Positions 17,820 through 25,949 of a stretch of 64,000 nucleotides of DNA are shown here, one piece after another. The stretch's first letter is position 1. Every line of letters starts with the position of its first letter. The DNA is taken from contig JAYPYV010000002.1 of NCBI GenBank assembly GCA_038136035.1, positions 1-64,000 of the forward strand, read 5' to 3'. The notes under the pieces were generated by a model. The model ran no database searches. It was given only the letters and a program-made list of their open reading frames with translations, and had not been told where the DNA came from. A program made the translations under genes and the position numbers. The DNA comes from UBA9926 sp023261215. Lineage in GTDB: Bacteria; Pseudomonadota; Gammaproteobacteria; Pseudomonadales; Azotimanducaceae.

Positions 17820-18110
17820 ATGACTTAATGCGACCTTCATGGTTGTCCACAAAAACTGTGGATAACTCTGAGGATAAATTCAAAATCTCGCGATTTTGCC
17901 CACAGAATCCGGGGAAATCGGCATTGGTCAATTTTTGACCAATTTCTTTTAAGTTGTTTTTAATCAATAGGTTACAAACACTTTTATCGAATTCACTTGG
18001 GAAATGAGAAGTAACTTCGAGCACTAGGGTCAGATGTGCATAAGTCACAAAAAAAAGCATGAAGATTCAAAAAAGATCTTAGAAAAAAATTCGAGACTAG
18101 ACCCCAAACA
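17820..18110. other. Candidate replication origin (oriC-like DnaA-box cluster with AT-rich region)
   Basis: Two perfect DnaA boxes of the TTATNCACA class are present: TGTGGATAA at 17857-17865 and TGTGCATAA at 18035-18043. Near matches are TTGTCCACA (17843-17851), TGAGGATAA (17869-17877, exactly 12 bp from the perfect box) and TTGCCCACA (17896-17904). The stretch CTGTGGATAACTCTG is, from memory, identical to the strand complement around the R4 box of E. coli oriC. The boxes are followed by AT-rich DNA with poly-A tracts and an AAAAAAGATCT element like an unwinding 13-mer. There is no gene for dnaA, rpmH or mnmG nearby, and a scaffold gap lies 130 bp to the left. A plasmid or prophage origin is an alternative. 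Confidence 0.6.
17923..17943. repeat. Perfect inverted repeat inside the origin-like region
   Basis: ATTGGTCAA (17923-17931) and TTGACCAAT (17935-17943) form a 9-bp perfect stem with a TTT loop, followed by TTCTTTT. It could be a terminator for a plus-strand transcript, a protein-binding palindrome, or part of the origin structure. Confidence 0.6.
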
Positions 18111-18123
18111 AGTCAAGATTTGA

Positions 18124-18549
18124 CCCGCCAGGTGCAGAAAAAAACCTCTACCAATCAATCGATTACAAGTCAGCCTCGACGCCTATCTGGACCAGCCAAA
18201 GCCTCGACTCAAACAAATCAGACAACTTTTTTCACGACCTGACCTAGAAAAATGGGTCGGTAAAGTTTGGCCCACTCCCAAAGGAACACTGCTCGCCTCC
18301 CTGGAGCTTGCGCGGACGTTTGATCCGCTTGCGAGAGGCCACACTCCCGCCCGAGAACCTTTAGGTGATTTATTCGAAATCAAGAACCCGATCCAACCCA
18401 CGGCGGCCGTTGGTCATCCAGTTCAATGCGGCAGTCTTGGAAGTCAATGCCAGACTGACGCGCCACGCCACCCGAATCCATTGCGGGGATCACTTTCGGT
18501 AACCGTCAAATCAGATTGCCCTAACGTTCGACCCCATCCATCCGCTAAT
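18124..18549 (+). pseudogene. Open frame without a start codon, possible gene remnant
   Basis: After a TGA at 18121 this plus-strand frame stays open for about 142 codons to the TGA at 18550. The first half reads like protein, for example DLEKWVGKVWPTPKGTLLA and ELARTFDPLARGHTP, and has codons like those of neighbouring genes. The second half is less convincing. There is no usable ATG or GTG in the first half and no ribosome binding site. It may be a decayed gene, a frameshifted fragment or chance. No family was recognised. Confidence 0.3.
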
Positions 18550-18644
18550 TGACCCATCGGGCCGGGAGATCGACCATGATCAAGCCCTGCAGGGGCGATT
18601 CACGTTAAAGGAGCCTGCGCCAAAATCGGTCTCGAAGTCCGCGT

Positions 18645-18671
18645 CTCAGTGATTAGATCATCATCACTGAG
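18645..18671. terminator. Inverted repeat downstream of the acyl-CoA dehydrogenase pair
   Basis: CTCAGTGAT (18645-18653) pairs perfectly with ATCACTGAG (18663-18671) around a 9-nt loop, beginning 30 nt past the minus-strand stop. No T run follows, so a terminating role is only possible. Confidence 0.35.
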
Positions 18672-18700
18672 TGCCCAAACAGCGTGACACCCATCCAGCT

Positions 18701-19942
18701 TCAGCCGTTGCGTTTGATATCCCGAAATGGGCCTGTGTCGCTCCTTACATCCTTAGGCATGCCCAGAACGCGCTCGGCGATAATATTTCTTTGGATCTCG
18801 TCAGTGCCACCAGCGATCGAGATCGCGGGGACGGAAATCAGCGTCTCTGCGACGACGCCCGATTCCGGGGAATCAAGTCCCGAGAGCATGGCGCTGGCGC
18901 CAGAAATCAGCGTGTGCACATGGGCGGATTGACGAGCGATGATACTGGCCGCGAGCTTTCCAATGGACCCCGCAGGAATGACCTCGTTACTGCCAGACCG
19001 GCGATCAGCATCCGCACGAATCCGAGCCAAGTCATTGGCCTTGGTTAAGGCGTGGAGCTTGGCGATCTCCTGTCGAATCACAGGGTCTTTTATGGCACCG
19101 GTCTCACGTGCGCGCTTGAACACCAAATCGGGTCTACCCTCACGCTGGGGGTACCAGGTGTAGGGCTCATTGGCGATGGCGATCTCTTGCCTGTATTCGT
19201 CATAAAGCCGCCCCGTCACACCGAGGCCTGAGCTTTGACCATGCCGTCGCCTAAACCCTTGCCGCTCGTAAGACAACGTGGTGGCCGCAACCGCCCATCC
19301 CTGGCCCTCACCCCCCAATAAGTCGACCACAGGGACTTTCGCATCGGTCATAAACACTTCATTAAAAGATGCGTGACCGTTCATCTGCTTAAGTGGCCTG
19401 ACCTCAACCCCTGGTTGACGCATGTCGATCAAGAAATAGCTCAGCCCCTGGTGTTTCGGGACATCAAAGTCAGTTCGCGCCAGGAGAATGCCGAAATCTG
19501 CGTGGTGGGCGCTGGTGTTCCACACCTTTTGCCCATTGATCACCCAGGCATCGCCGTCTCGTTCTGCCTTGGTCGACAAACCGGCCAAATCAGACCCACT
19601 GCCTGGCTCGCTGAAAAGCTGACACCAAGCGTGTTCGCCCGTCAGAATAGGCCGTAAGTAGCGTGATTTCTGATCATCCGAGCCGTGTGCAAGGATCGTT
19701 TCTGCTGCCAGTCCTCTCGGCCCAATGGAGGCTGCGGGGACCACCTGCTTTTCAGCAAACACTTCGGCCACAACACTCGCTTGATCAACAGAAAATCCGC
19801 GACCAAACCAAGCTTCTGGCCATCGAGGCGCAGCCCAACCCCCATCAAGCAATCGCTTTCGCCACTCAATCAAGGACAGCGTGGGATCAAACTCAGCGTT
19901 GATGAACGTTAGGACCTCTTGCCTTATCTGTTCAGAGTTCAC
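18701..19942 (-). CDS. Acyl-CoA dehydrogenase, likely catalytic-Glu subunit of a two-subunit enzyme
   Basis: A 413-residue FAD flavoprotein that would desaturate an acyl-CoA at the alpha-beta bond. The flavin-binding segments WCQLFSEPGSGSDLA and DAWVINGQKVWNTSA and the C-terminal GGTDEIQRNIIAERVLG are family signatures. At the position of the medium-chain enzyme's catalytic Glu (YEGT) there is Gly, but a Glu is present in the alternative helix-G position (TTLSYERQG). The GTG start overlaps the stop of the partner gene as GTGA. Paired genes like this are known from actinobacterial FadE heterotetramers that act on bulky CoA esters such as steroid side chains. Confidence 0.9.
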   Translation of the reverse strand: MNSEQIRQEVLTFINAEFDPTLSLIEWRKRLLDGGWAAPRWPEAWFGRGFSVDQASVVAEVFAEKQVVPAASIGPRGLAAETILAHGSDDQKSRYLRPILTGEHAWCQLFSEPGSGSDLAGLSTKAERDGDAWVINGQKVWNTSAHHADFGILLARTDFDVPKHQGLSYFLIDMRQPGVEVRPLKQMNGHASFNEVFMTDAKVPVVDLLGGEGQGWAVAATTLSYERQGFRRRHGQSSGLGVTGRLYDEYRQEIAIANEPYTWYPQREGRPDLVFKRARETGAIKDPVIRQEIAKLHALTKANDLARIRADADRRSGSNEVIPAGSIGKLAASIIARQSAHVHTLISGASAMLSGLDSPESGVVAETLISVPAISIAGGTDEIQRNIIAERVLGMPKDVRSDTGPFRDIKRNG

Positions 19943-21039
19943 GCCACGTCCTCCAAATAAACCATCATCCGTTCCCTGTGGTAACTCGGCGATCCGAATA
20001 GAACCTCACTGCTCTTCGCGCGCTTGAACCATAAATGCGTGTCGTCTTCCCAAGTGAAGCCGATGCCGCCTCGAAGCTGAATCGCGGCTTTTGCCACCGA
20101 CATATAAACGTCCGAGGCCATCGCCTTGGCCATGCTGGCCATTTCAACACCGTTCTCACCACGCGCCAGAACGGTCGCGGCCTCGTAGGTTGCCGACTTC
20201 GCCAACTCGAGATCCAACAGCAAATCAGCGCATCGGTGTTTCAAAGCCTGAAAGGAGCCAATGGGCCTACCGAATTGATATCGCATTTTGGTGTACGCCA
20301 CCGTGCTCTCAAACAAGGCGGACGCGCCGCCTATCTGTTCGTGGGCAAGTGCCACACAAAAATCATTGAAAAGCTCTGCTGATGCCGTGCGATGACAAAG
20401 TCCAATCCGCTCTGCGGGTGCTGCATTCAAACGCACCTGGTAGATTCGCCGGGTGGGGTCAAGCGCTGATCGCTCGTGCGTTACCAGTTTGCTCGGCGGA
20501 TCAAGCAGACGGTAAAGCGCGAGTCCCTCCCGACTTTCGGCGAGCGCAAAAATGACACTCGCATCACCCACGCCGAGTGCGATTGGGACATCCCCATGTA
20601 ATCGCTGCATCTCATCTGCCTTGACCACACGCCCCCAAGCGCGCTCCGCATCTAGAGAGTCGAGCAACAGCGCACCAATTATTTCTCCTGAGGCGAGACC
20701 CGGAAGATAGCGGGCTTTTGCATCATCATTGCCCAATCGAAGAACCGCATAGCCCGCCATAACGGACGAGGACAAAAAAGGCCCTGTGTACAACGTTCGT
20801 CCCATTTCCTCACAGGCAATACCCAGCTCCACCGGTCCAAACCCAGCGCCCCCGTAGACCTCCGGGATATGGATACCCGTAAGACCGAGTTCTTCCGCTA
20901 ATCGTCGCCAGACGAGTGCGTCGAACCCGGTCTCCCCACTCATGTAGTCTCTCACCACCGTGGTTGGCGAGACCCCTGAAAAAAAGCGCGCAGTGGCCTC
21001 CTTGAATTGTCTTTGCTCGCTCGACAGTGCTGCGCTCAT
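19939..21039 (-). CDS. Acyl-CoA dehydrogenase, partner subunit
   Basis: A 366-residue acyl-CoA dehydrogenase homologue. It has VYGGAGFGPVELGIACEEMGR near the N-terminus, the FGRPIGSFQALKHRCADL helix and GGIGFTWEDDTHLWFKR near the C-terminus, a form typical of FadE27-like partner subunits. A clear catalytic Glu is not seen at either usual position, and the first flavin-binding loop is weak, which supports a role as the second subunit. The start is placed at ATG 21039 because AGGGG lies 8 nt upstream; an in-frame GTG lies 12 codons earlier. It is translationally coupled to the next gene. Confidence 0.85.
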   Translation of the reverse strand: MSAALSSEQRQFKEATARFFSGVSPTTVVRDYMSGETGFDALVWRRLAEELGLTGIHIPEVYGGAGFGPVELGIACEEMGRTLYTGPFLSSSVMAGYAVLRLGNDDAKARYLPGLASGEIIGALLLDSLDAERAWGRVVKADEMQRLHGDVPIALGVGDASVIFALAESREGLALYRLLDPPSKLVTHERSALDPTRRIYQVRLNAAPAERIGLCHRTASAELFNDFCVALAHEQIGGASALFESTVAYTKMRYQFGRPIGSFQALKHRCADLLLDLELAKSATYEAATVLARGENGVEMASMAKAMASDVYMSVAKAAIQLRGGIGFTWEDDTHLWFKRAKSSEVLFGSPSYHRERMMVYLEDVA

Positions 21040-21186
21040 GTATTCATCCCCTAGCGACTCACTTACTTCGTACACGCATCCGATTCAGCGTGTGCTGTTA
21101 ACGCATCTCATCATCGGCCACTTTTTTAGCAGGGCGCACGCGCGCTTAAGCATCTTCCTCGGCGTTCTCTGAAAGGGCCCAGTAAC

Positions 21187-22089
21187 CTAAAAAATAGCCA
21201 GAATTTCCTCGAACGCCACCATTTGGCCACCGTTGGCAGACGAAGGCACAATGATCGGCGTTTTGATACCCGCATCGAACCAGGCCTCGACGCCATCTCG
21301 AACATCTCTTGCACTGCCAAAGAGCGTGGTCTCAGAGAGCCACCGATCGGTCAGAAAATGCTGAATACCGTCTCGATCGCCCCGCTCCAGTGCAGCCTCC
21401 ACACCTTCCATCTCTTCAACGAATCCAGCTTCTTTCCAATAATTTCGGTAGTTTGGCAACATGGCATAGGGAGTCAGTGTTTTCCGGTTAACTGCCATGG
21501 CAGCATCACGGTCGTCGTTCACACAGGTCGGGATCATATTGCCGATGAAAAAGGCATCGTCTTTTCTCGCCTGATCAGAGAGCACGCTGAGCGACGTTTG
21601 CATATGACTGCGAGCGCCATTGGCAAAGACCATACCTTGACCAATTTCCTCAGCGAGACGAATCATCTTCTGTCTCAGGGTTGCGAGTACCAAAGGCGGC
21701 AATTCGCCGACCCGGGGCGCCGCTCTCAGCTTTTCAACAAAGGCGCGCATATCACTCAACGGCTTACCTGCCGAGATCCCTCTAGACTGCAGGGCAGGCG
21801 CGTGGCTCACACCAATACCAAACCTGAACCGACCACCCGAGATTTCGTGAATAAACGCAGCGGTACTCGCAAAATCAACCTCTTGGCGGAAGTAGATGGG
21901 CATAATGCTCGTGCCAAAATGCATCGTGTGGGTCACGTGGGCCAATGCCTGGCACAAGGCCAACGAGTCACCCATACTAGGTGCGTAGATGCCAGGAAAA
22001 CCTCTTTTCTCGATCTCCACTGCAAGTTCTAACGTCGTTTGTCGTCGACCTGGCATCGCCGCCAGACTGAGTGCGGGTAACCTGCTCAT
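21187..22089 (-). CDS. LLM class F420-dependent oxidoreductase (fourth)
   Basis: A 300-residue luciferase-like protein with the GIYAPSMGDSLALCQALA segment, HFGTSIMPIYFRQ and the SGGRFRFGIGVSHAP motif. It is more divergent than the three near fbiC. The ATG at 22089 is chosen because AAGGAG lies 5 nt upstream; an ATG five codons earlier is possible. It lies just upstream of the paired acyl-CoA dehydrogenases on the same strand, with 147 bp between, so it may take part in the same CoA-ester pathway. F420 use is inferred from family and genome context. Confidence 0.82.
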   Translation of the reverse strand: MSRLPALSLAAMPGRRQTTLELAVEIEKRGFPGIYAPSMGDSLALCQALAHVTHTMHFGTSIMPIYFRQEVDFASTAAFIHEISGGRFRFGIGVSHAPALQSRGISAGKPLSDMRAFVEKLRAAPRVGELPPLVLATLRQKMIRLAEEIGQGMVFANGARSHMQTSLSVLSDQARKDDAFFIGNMIPTCVNDDRDAAMAVNRKTLTPYAMLPNYRNYWKEAGFVEEMEGVEAALERGDRDGIQHFLTDRWLSETTLFGSARDVRDGVEAWFDAGIKTPIIVPSSANGGQMVAFEEILAIF

Positions 22090-22313
22090 AGAAACTCCTT
22101 TCATTCACTGGATTCGTATTTGCTGCTGTGTCGCGGGGCACTGGCTTCGCCCGGCCTAATGTCCCTTAGGCGCTTAGGTGCTCGATTTCGATCTCCGAAA
22201 GACCTGTGCCAACCGGGCACGGCATTCAAACGAAAGCCATCTTTGATCAGCGGGTGTCGGGAATGTGGTCAACTTCGATGGCCCCTAACGCTGGAAGCTG
22301 CGAGCGCCTTGAC

Positions 22314-22319
22314 TATAAT
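22314..22319 (+). promoter_or_regulatory. Sigma-70 -10 box upstream of dsbA-like gene
   Basis: A perfect TATAAT lies 23 nt before the start codon, with a weak -35 (CTGGAA, 22291-22296) at 17-bp spacing. A GAGGAG ribosome binding site follows at 22329-22334. Confidence 0.55.
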
Positions 22320-22342
22320 CTCGACCTTGAGGAGATACAAAC

Positions 22343-23041
22343 ATGGCAAAACGCAAATCTAAGCTCGCGCTGCAAAAAGGACTGGTCGCCCTAATCGGTG
22401 TCGTCTCAATCTCAGTGCTGGGCTACTTCACCTTTATCGTGGTCGATGATCAAACCAATGCTCGCTTTGAAGAAGGGACACACTTTGAAACCCTTGCGAA
22501 CCCAAGACGCGTCCGAGGTGACGCCATCGAAGTCATGGAATTCTTCTCCTATGGGTGCATCCACTGCTTCAACTTGGAGGAACGACTGGAGGACTGGCAG
22601 TCCACGCTGGCAACCAATGTGCGATTTGTAAAACGTCCGTTGGTCGGCTCCGAAAGCTGGAGGATTCTCGCTCAGCACTTCCATACGCTTGAATCTCTAG
22701 ATGCCGAACCTGAACTCCATCAATTGACATTCAGTGCAATTCATAACGGTCGCAAGACCTTCGAGAGTGGCGAAGCCCTGGCCTCTTTCATTGCCGACAA
22801 CAGCGAGATTGAGGAGGCGGATTATCTTTCGCACTGGAATTCTCCGCGAGTCGCCTCAGAGCTCGCGCTATCTGATCGTTTGAGCCGGCAGTCTCAAGTG
22901 GCATCCGTCCCCACGCTGGTCGTTGATGGTAAATACCGAGTAAACGTGAACCGATTGGTCGGCCCTGCTCGATTGTTCGACGTCGCAGACTTTCTGGTTT
23001 CACAAACCCAAACTCAGTCGAACCCTGATTCCGGCGTTTGA
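22343..23041 (+). CDS. DsbA-like membrane-anchored thiol:disulfide oxidoreductase
   Basis: A 232-residue protein with one N-terminal membrane segment at about residues 13-34 and a periplasmic thioredoxin-fold domain. The active-site motif is CIHC at Cys 72 and 75, preceded by EFFSYGC, and a cis-proline loop appears as SVPTLVV. It would introduce disulfides into periplasmic proteins. Classical DsbA has a cleaved signal, so this is an anchored variant. The gene has its own promoter-like sequence and appears monocistronic. Confidence 0.9.
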   Translation: MAKRKSKLALQKGLVALIGVVSISVLGYFTFIVVDDQTNARFEEGTHFETLANPRRVRGDAIEVMEFFSYGCIHCFNLEERLEDWQSTLATNVRFVKRPLVGSESWRILAQHFHTLESLDAEPELHQLTFSAIHNGRKTFESGEALASFIADNSEIEEADYLSHWNSPRVASELALSDRLSRQSQVASVPTLVVDGKYRVNVNRLVGPARLFDVADFLVSQTQTQSNPDSGV

Positions 23042-23403
23042 GTTTTGCTGCATAGCCTCGCCCTGCTCAGCGCGAGGGTTGTTCGCTTTGCAAGGGCGCC
23101 GGCTTTAGCTTCGCTTTGCCCACGCACTGGAGGCCGGAGATGCTCAGCCATCCCCGCATGTCATTTAAGCCCCGGCTTGAGTGAGCGAACCGCTTAGGGA
23201 AACAAACGTTAGGTAACGTGGCCTCCTCGGCTTTAAGAAGATTCCAAAAAAGCGCGTTATGATGCGCGCAATCACTGGCCAATGGTGCCGCATACCGCGC
23301 TCCAATCCCGGCTTATGATCCGAGGCGTAAAGCCGCTAGCCACCACTCAAGCGCCCTCATTGCAAGCGCCCTCATTGCAAGCTCCGAACACTCAGCGGAG
23401 GGC
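23042..23403. other. Intergenic region between two convergent genes
   Basis: 362 bp without a supported gene. It contains a 15-bp direct repeat at 23351-23380. A small hairpin (CTCCG/CGGAG, 23382-23400) lies next to the minus-strand stop but has no T run. Confidence 0.6.
23351..23380. repeat. Two perfect 15-bp tandem copies
   Basis: GCGCCCTCATTGCAA occurs twice head to tail just past the end of the CBM9/DUF5916 gene. It is probably slippage; no function is evident. Confidence 0.85.
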
Positions 23404-25797
23404 TCAAGACCCAAATCGGTAACGGAGTTTCACCACGAATGCATCGGTCAGTGGCGTCTGATAACTATTTGAGAACACATCGGTGAAGTCTTGGTCGAGG
23501 AGCAACGCGGCCTGATTCGACTGGCGGGTATAAACAACGAACAAATCCGACAGCGGCGCGATTTCCCATCGATAACGCGCCTGCAAGCTCACCTGCGATA
23601 CGGAAAAATCAAAGAGCGCGCCGTCGAGCGCGCCGTCTCTCACGAGCTCGCCCGGCGCCTCGGGAATGCGATAAGCCTCAGCGGCTCTCGCTTTTACGCC
23701 CACCCATTGCAAAATAAACTTGAACTGCTGCTTTGCACTGAGGAAGTAATCCACACTGATCCCCGGTAACAGTTGCTCCGCTTCGTACGTCCCCATGACC
23801 TTGCCGGCTCGATGAAGAAGCCAGCCGTCACGATCCAGATAATTCAGCATAAAATCGACCGCCAGACGATCATCCGGTCGCCAAGTGGCGTAAAGGTTGT
23901 GACTGCCTGAGTGCCCACCCAGCTCCTCACCCATATAACCCACGCGCCCACCGAAACTGAACGGTTTACTTCGATTCGAGGCCCACCCGACGCTCGCCAT
24001 AAAGCGAGGGTCAACTCGGAAAGTGCCATTACCGAAACTGTTCAGATCATCGTAGGCACCCGGCAACATATCCAAACGCAAAACCAATTGGGTCAAATTA
24101 TTGAATACCGTTCGGTTTGATACGAATGCGCCCCCTTGGGTGAACAAGCCGTCTCCATTACGCTGAACGAATCCGCGGATATCAAACTGGTTATCACGCG
24201 CCCAAGAGAGGTTGGAACTGGTTCTGATATGCGAACTACGAATTCTGAAGTTATCGTTCCGCTGGATGTAACCAAAATCGCTCACGTCAACTTGGTCGTC
24301 GAAATACTCAATGCCCAATCTCTGGACCAACCCTCTGCGAAAAACATACTCAAAATCAAGGAACCCGCCGTAGCCCCGATCAAGCCCGTCCTTATCTGAG
24401 CTGAACACTTGAACATCCGCTTTAAATTTCCCGTCTTCCCTCAGGTAATGACCATCGAACCCATAGGTCAGTGCATCGGACTGCTCATTCAACACGGCCG
24501 TCGCCAAAAGGCCGGCCGCGCGATAAGCACCGCCGGGCGCGTCTTCGATGAGTAATCTCGCAGCGCCATATTGACTGCCATAACCCGTGACGATTCGATC
24601 GCCCATGGGACCCGACACAAGAAACTCTGGATCGTCTTCGAAAGCCGCCAGGACGCCATAACGCATTTGTCCATTCTGCCCCGTAACCTTCACCGCCCCG
24701 AGCAAATCGGTGGGCTGAATTTCATCCTTGGCGCGAATGGTTTCGCCCTCCTGGAGCTCGGGCAGCACAGGCTTACCCCCGATTCGGCGGGTGTTCACCA
24801 ACGTGTAGGGCGTCCCTCTATTGCCCACCCCTTGACCTCTGGTATCGGCCCTGGGGGACGCTGTGAAAACTTCCTGACCCTCTAGGAAAAAGAGGCGCTT
24901 CTCAGGGAAGAACGTTTCGGTCGCTGACAGGTTGATCACCACATCATCAGATTCCGCAATACCAAAATCCGGATTGATGGTGGCCGTCAATTGCAGGTTC
25001 GTCGTTGGTCGCCAAAAAAAGTCCGCGCCGACTCGATACTGGACATCCTGATCGATGCCATCGGAGGTCACACCGACCGCAGGAAAAATTGAGTATTGCT
25101 GCTTGGGATCCACATTGCGCACGGTGATGGACTGCAGCGCAGAAATAAATTTCGGGACAGTCGCTGGCAATGCCGGCCACCCCCAACGTTCATCAAGGTA
25201 AGCCACATACCTCGACATATAAAATCCTATTCTTCGCTCACCCTCGACTTTGGGCATCGACACAATGCCCCAGGGAATGAACATTTCCGCACTCCAGCCA
25301 TTGTCCAAGGCAACCGTCCCGCCTCGCCAAGCACCATCCCAATCATTTGAAAATTGGCGCTCAGGTAACAAGGTGCCATCCATTTGGGTATCGCCCAAAT
25401 TGATGCCAAACCAATAGCCGTATCGGCCCTCGCCAGAGGTATCGAGTGTTAGGTTGATGTTGTCACGTTTAATTTCCCTATTATCTCGACTCGACAACCG
25501 GGCGATGAGCGTCTCCTTGGGTTGGAGCATCAGAATCCCGAGGTAAATCCCATCTCGGTTGTAGAACATGCGCACGCGGGTTTCGTGCCGTGGCTTGACC
25601 AACGTATCCGGTTCGATCACCGAAAATTCGTCATATTCGGATAATTGCTGCCAGACAGGCTCATCGAGGCGACCATCGAGCTTGATCTCGGCGTCAATTT
25701 CCTGAACAGAAATGACGTCATCCGGACCAATGTCCACGAGTAACGCGCTCGCGTCCATTGCAATCATTAATCCAAGTAAAAAGCTCCAGCGGACCAT
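23404..25797 (-). CDS. CBM9-like / DUF5916 outer-membrane-type protein
   Basis: A 797-residue secreted protein. The signal peptide is MVRWSFLLGLMIAMDASA, and the upstream TTG is rejected for this reason. A family-9 carbohydrate-binding-like beta-sandwich follows at about residues 25-200, with KLDGRLDEPVWQQL and YFGIN-like strands. The long C-terminal part matches DUF5916 and ends in aromatic-alternating strands (VVKLRYRFGS), consistent with a beta-barrel. The PEKRLFFLEGQEVF motif is typical of the family. The role is unknown; members are often called membrane-associated hydrolases without proof. It is monocistronic. Confidence 0.85.
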   Translation of the reverse strand: MVRWSFLLGLMIAMDASALLVDIGPDDVISVQEIDAEIKLDGRLDEPVWQQLSEYDEFSVIEPDTLVKPRHETRVRMFYNRDGIYLGILMLQPKETLIARLSSRDNREIKRDNINLTLDTSGEGRYGYWFGINLGDTQMDGTLLPERQFSNDWDGAWRGGTVALDNGWSAEMFIPWGIVSMPKVEGERRIGFYMSRYVAYLDERWGWPALPATVPKFISALQSITVRNVDPKQQYSIFPAVGVTSDGIDQDVQYRVGADFFWRPTTNLQLTATINPDFGIAESDDVVINLSATETFFPEKRLFFLEGQEVFTASPRADTRGQGVGNRGTPYTLVNTRRIGGKPVLPELQEGETIRAKDEIQPTDLLGAVKVTGQNGQMRYGVLAAFEDDPEFLVSGPMGDRIVTGYGSQYGAARLLIEDAPGGAYRAAGLLATAVLNEQSDALTYGFDGHYLREDGKFKADVQVFSSDKDGLDRGYGGFLDFEYVFRRGLVQRLGIEYFDDQVDVSDFGYIQRNDNFRIRSSHIRTSSNLSWARDNQFDIRGFVQRNGDGLFTQGGAFVSNRTVFNNLTQLVLRLDMLPGAYDDLNSFGNGTFRVDPRFMASVGWASNRSKPFSFGGRVGYMGEELGGHSGSHNLYATWRPDDRLAVDFMLNYLDRDGWLLHRAGKVMGTYEAEQLLPGISVDYFLSAKQQFKFILQWVGVKARAAEAYRIPEAPGELVRDGALDGALFDFSVSQVSLQARYRWEIAPLSDLFVVYTRQSNQAALLLDQDFTDVFSNSYQTPLTDAFVVKLRYRFGS

Positions 25798-25949
25798 GGC
25801 CCCCCCATTCTTTGGTGGCAAGCAGAGCGTGATAGAGACTTACTTTCAGAGACTATCATGGCTCGCGCAGGTGTGGCCACGCGCGCAGTTGAACCCTGGA
25901 TGAGTCCTGAAAACGGCCGCTACGGGCGACGCGACCAATACCCCCATGG

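Larger units (their letters stand above)
17565..18700. other. Gene-poor region of 1.1 kb
   Basis: Between the MFS gene and the acyl-CoA dehydrogenase pair there is no supported intact gene. The stretch holds the 100-N gap, the origin-like DnaA-box cluster, a start-less open frame, and a 9-bp inverted repeat near its right end. A minus-strand frame beginning at 17815 runs into the gap and is not recognisable. Confidence 0.7.

Noticed and set aside
17812..18060. 82-codon minus-strand frame over the DnaA boxes.
   Set aside because: It has no ribosome binding site and its sequence is a by-product of AT-rich DNA.
21223..22032. 269-codon plus-strand open frame.
   Set aside because: It is antisense to the well-supported LLM gene, with no ribosome binding site and no recognisable motif.
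23382..23400. CTCCG/CGGAG hairpin after the DUF5916 gene.
   Set aside because: It is a short stem with no T run.
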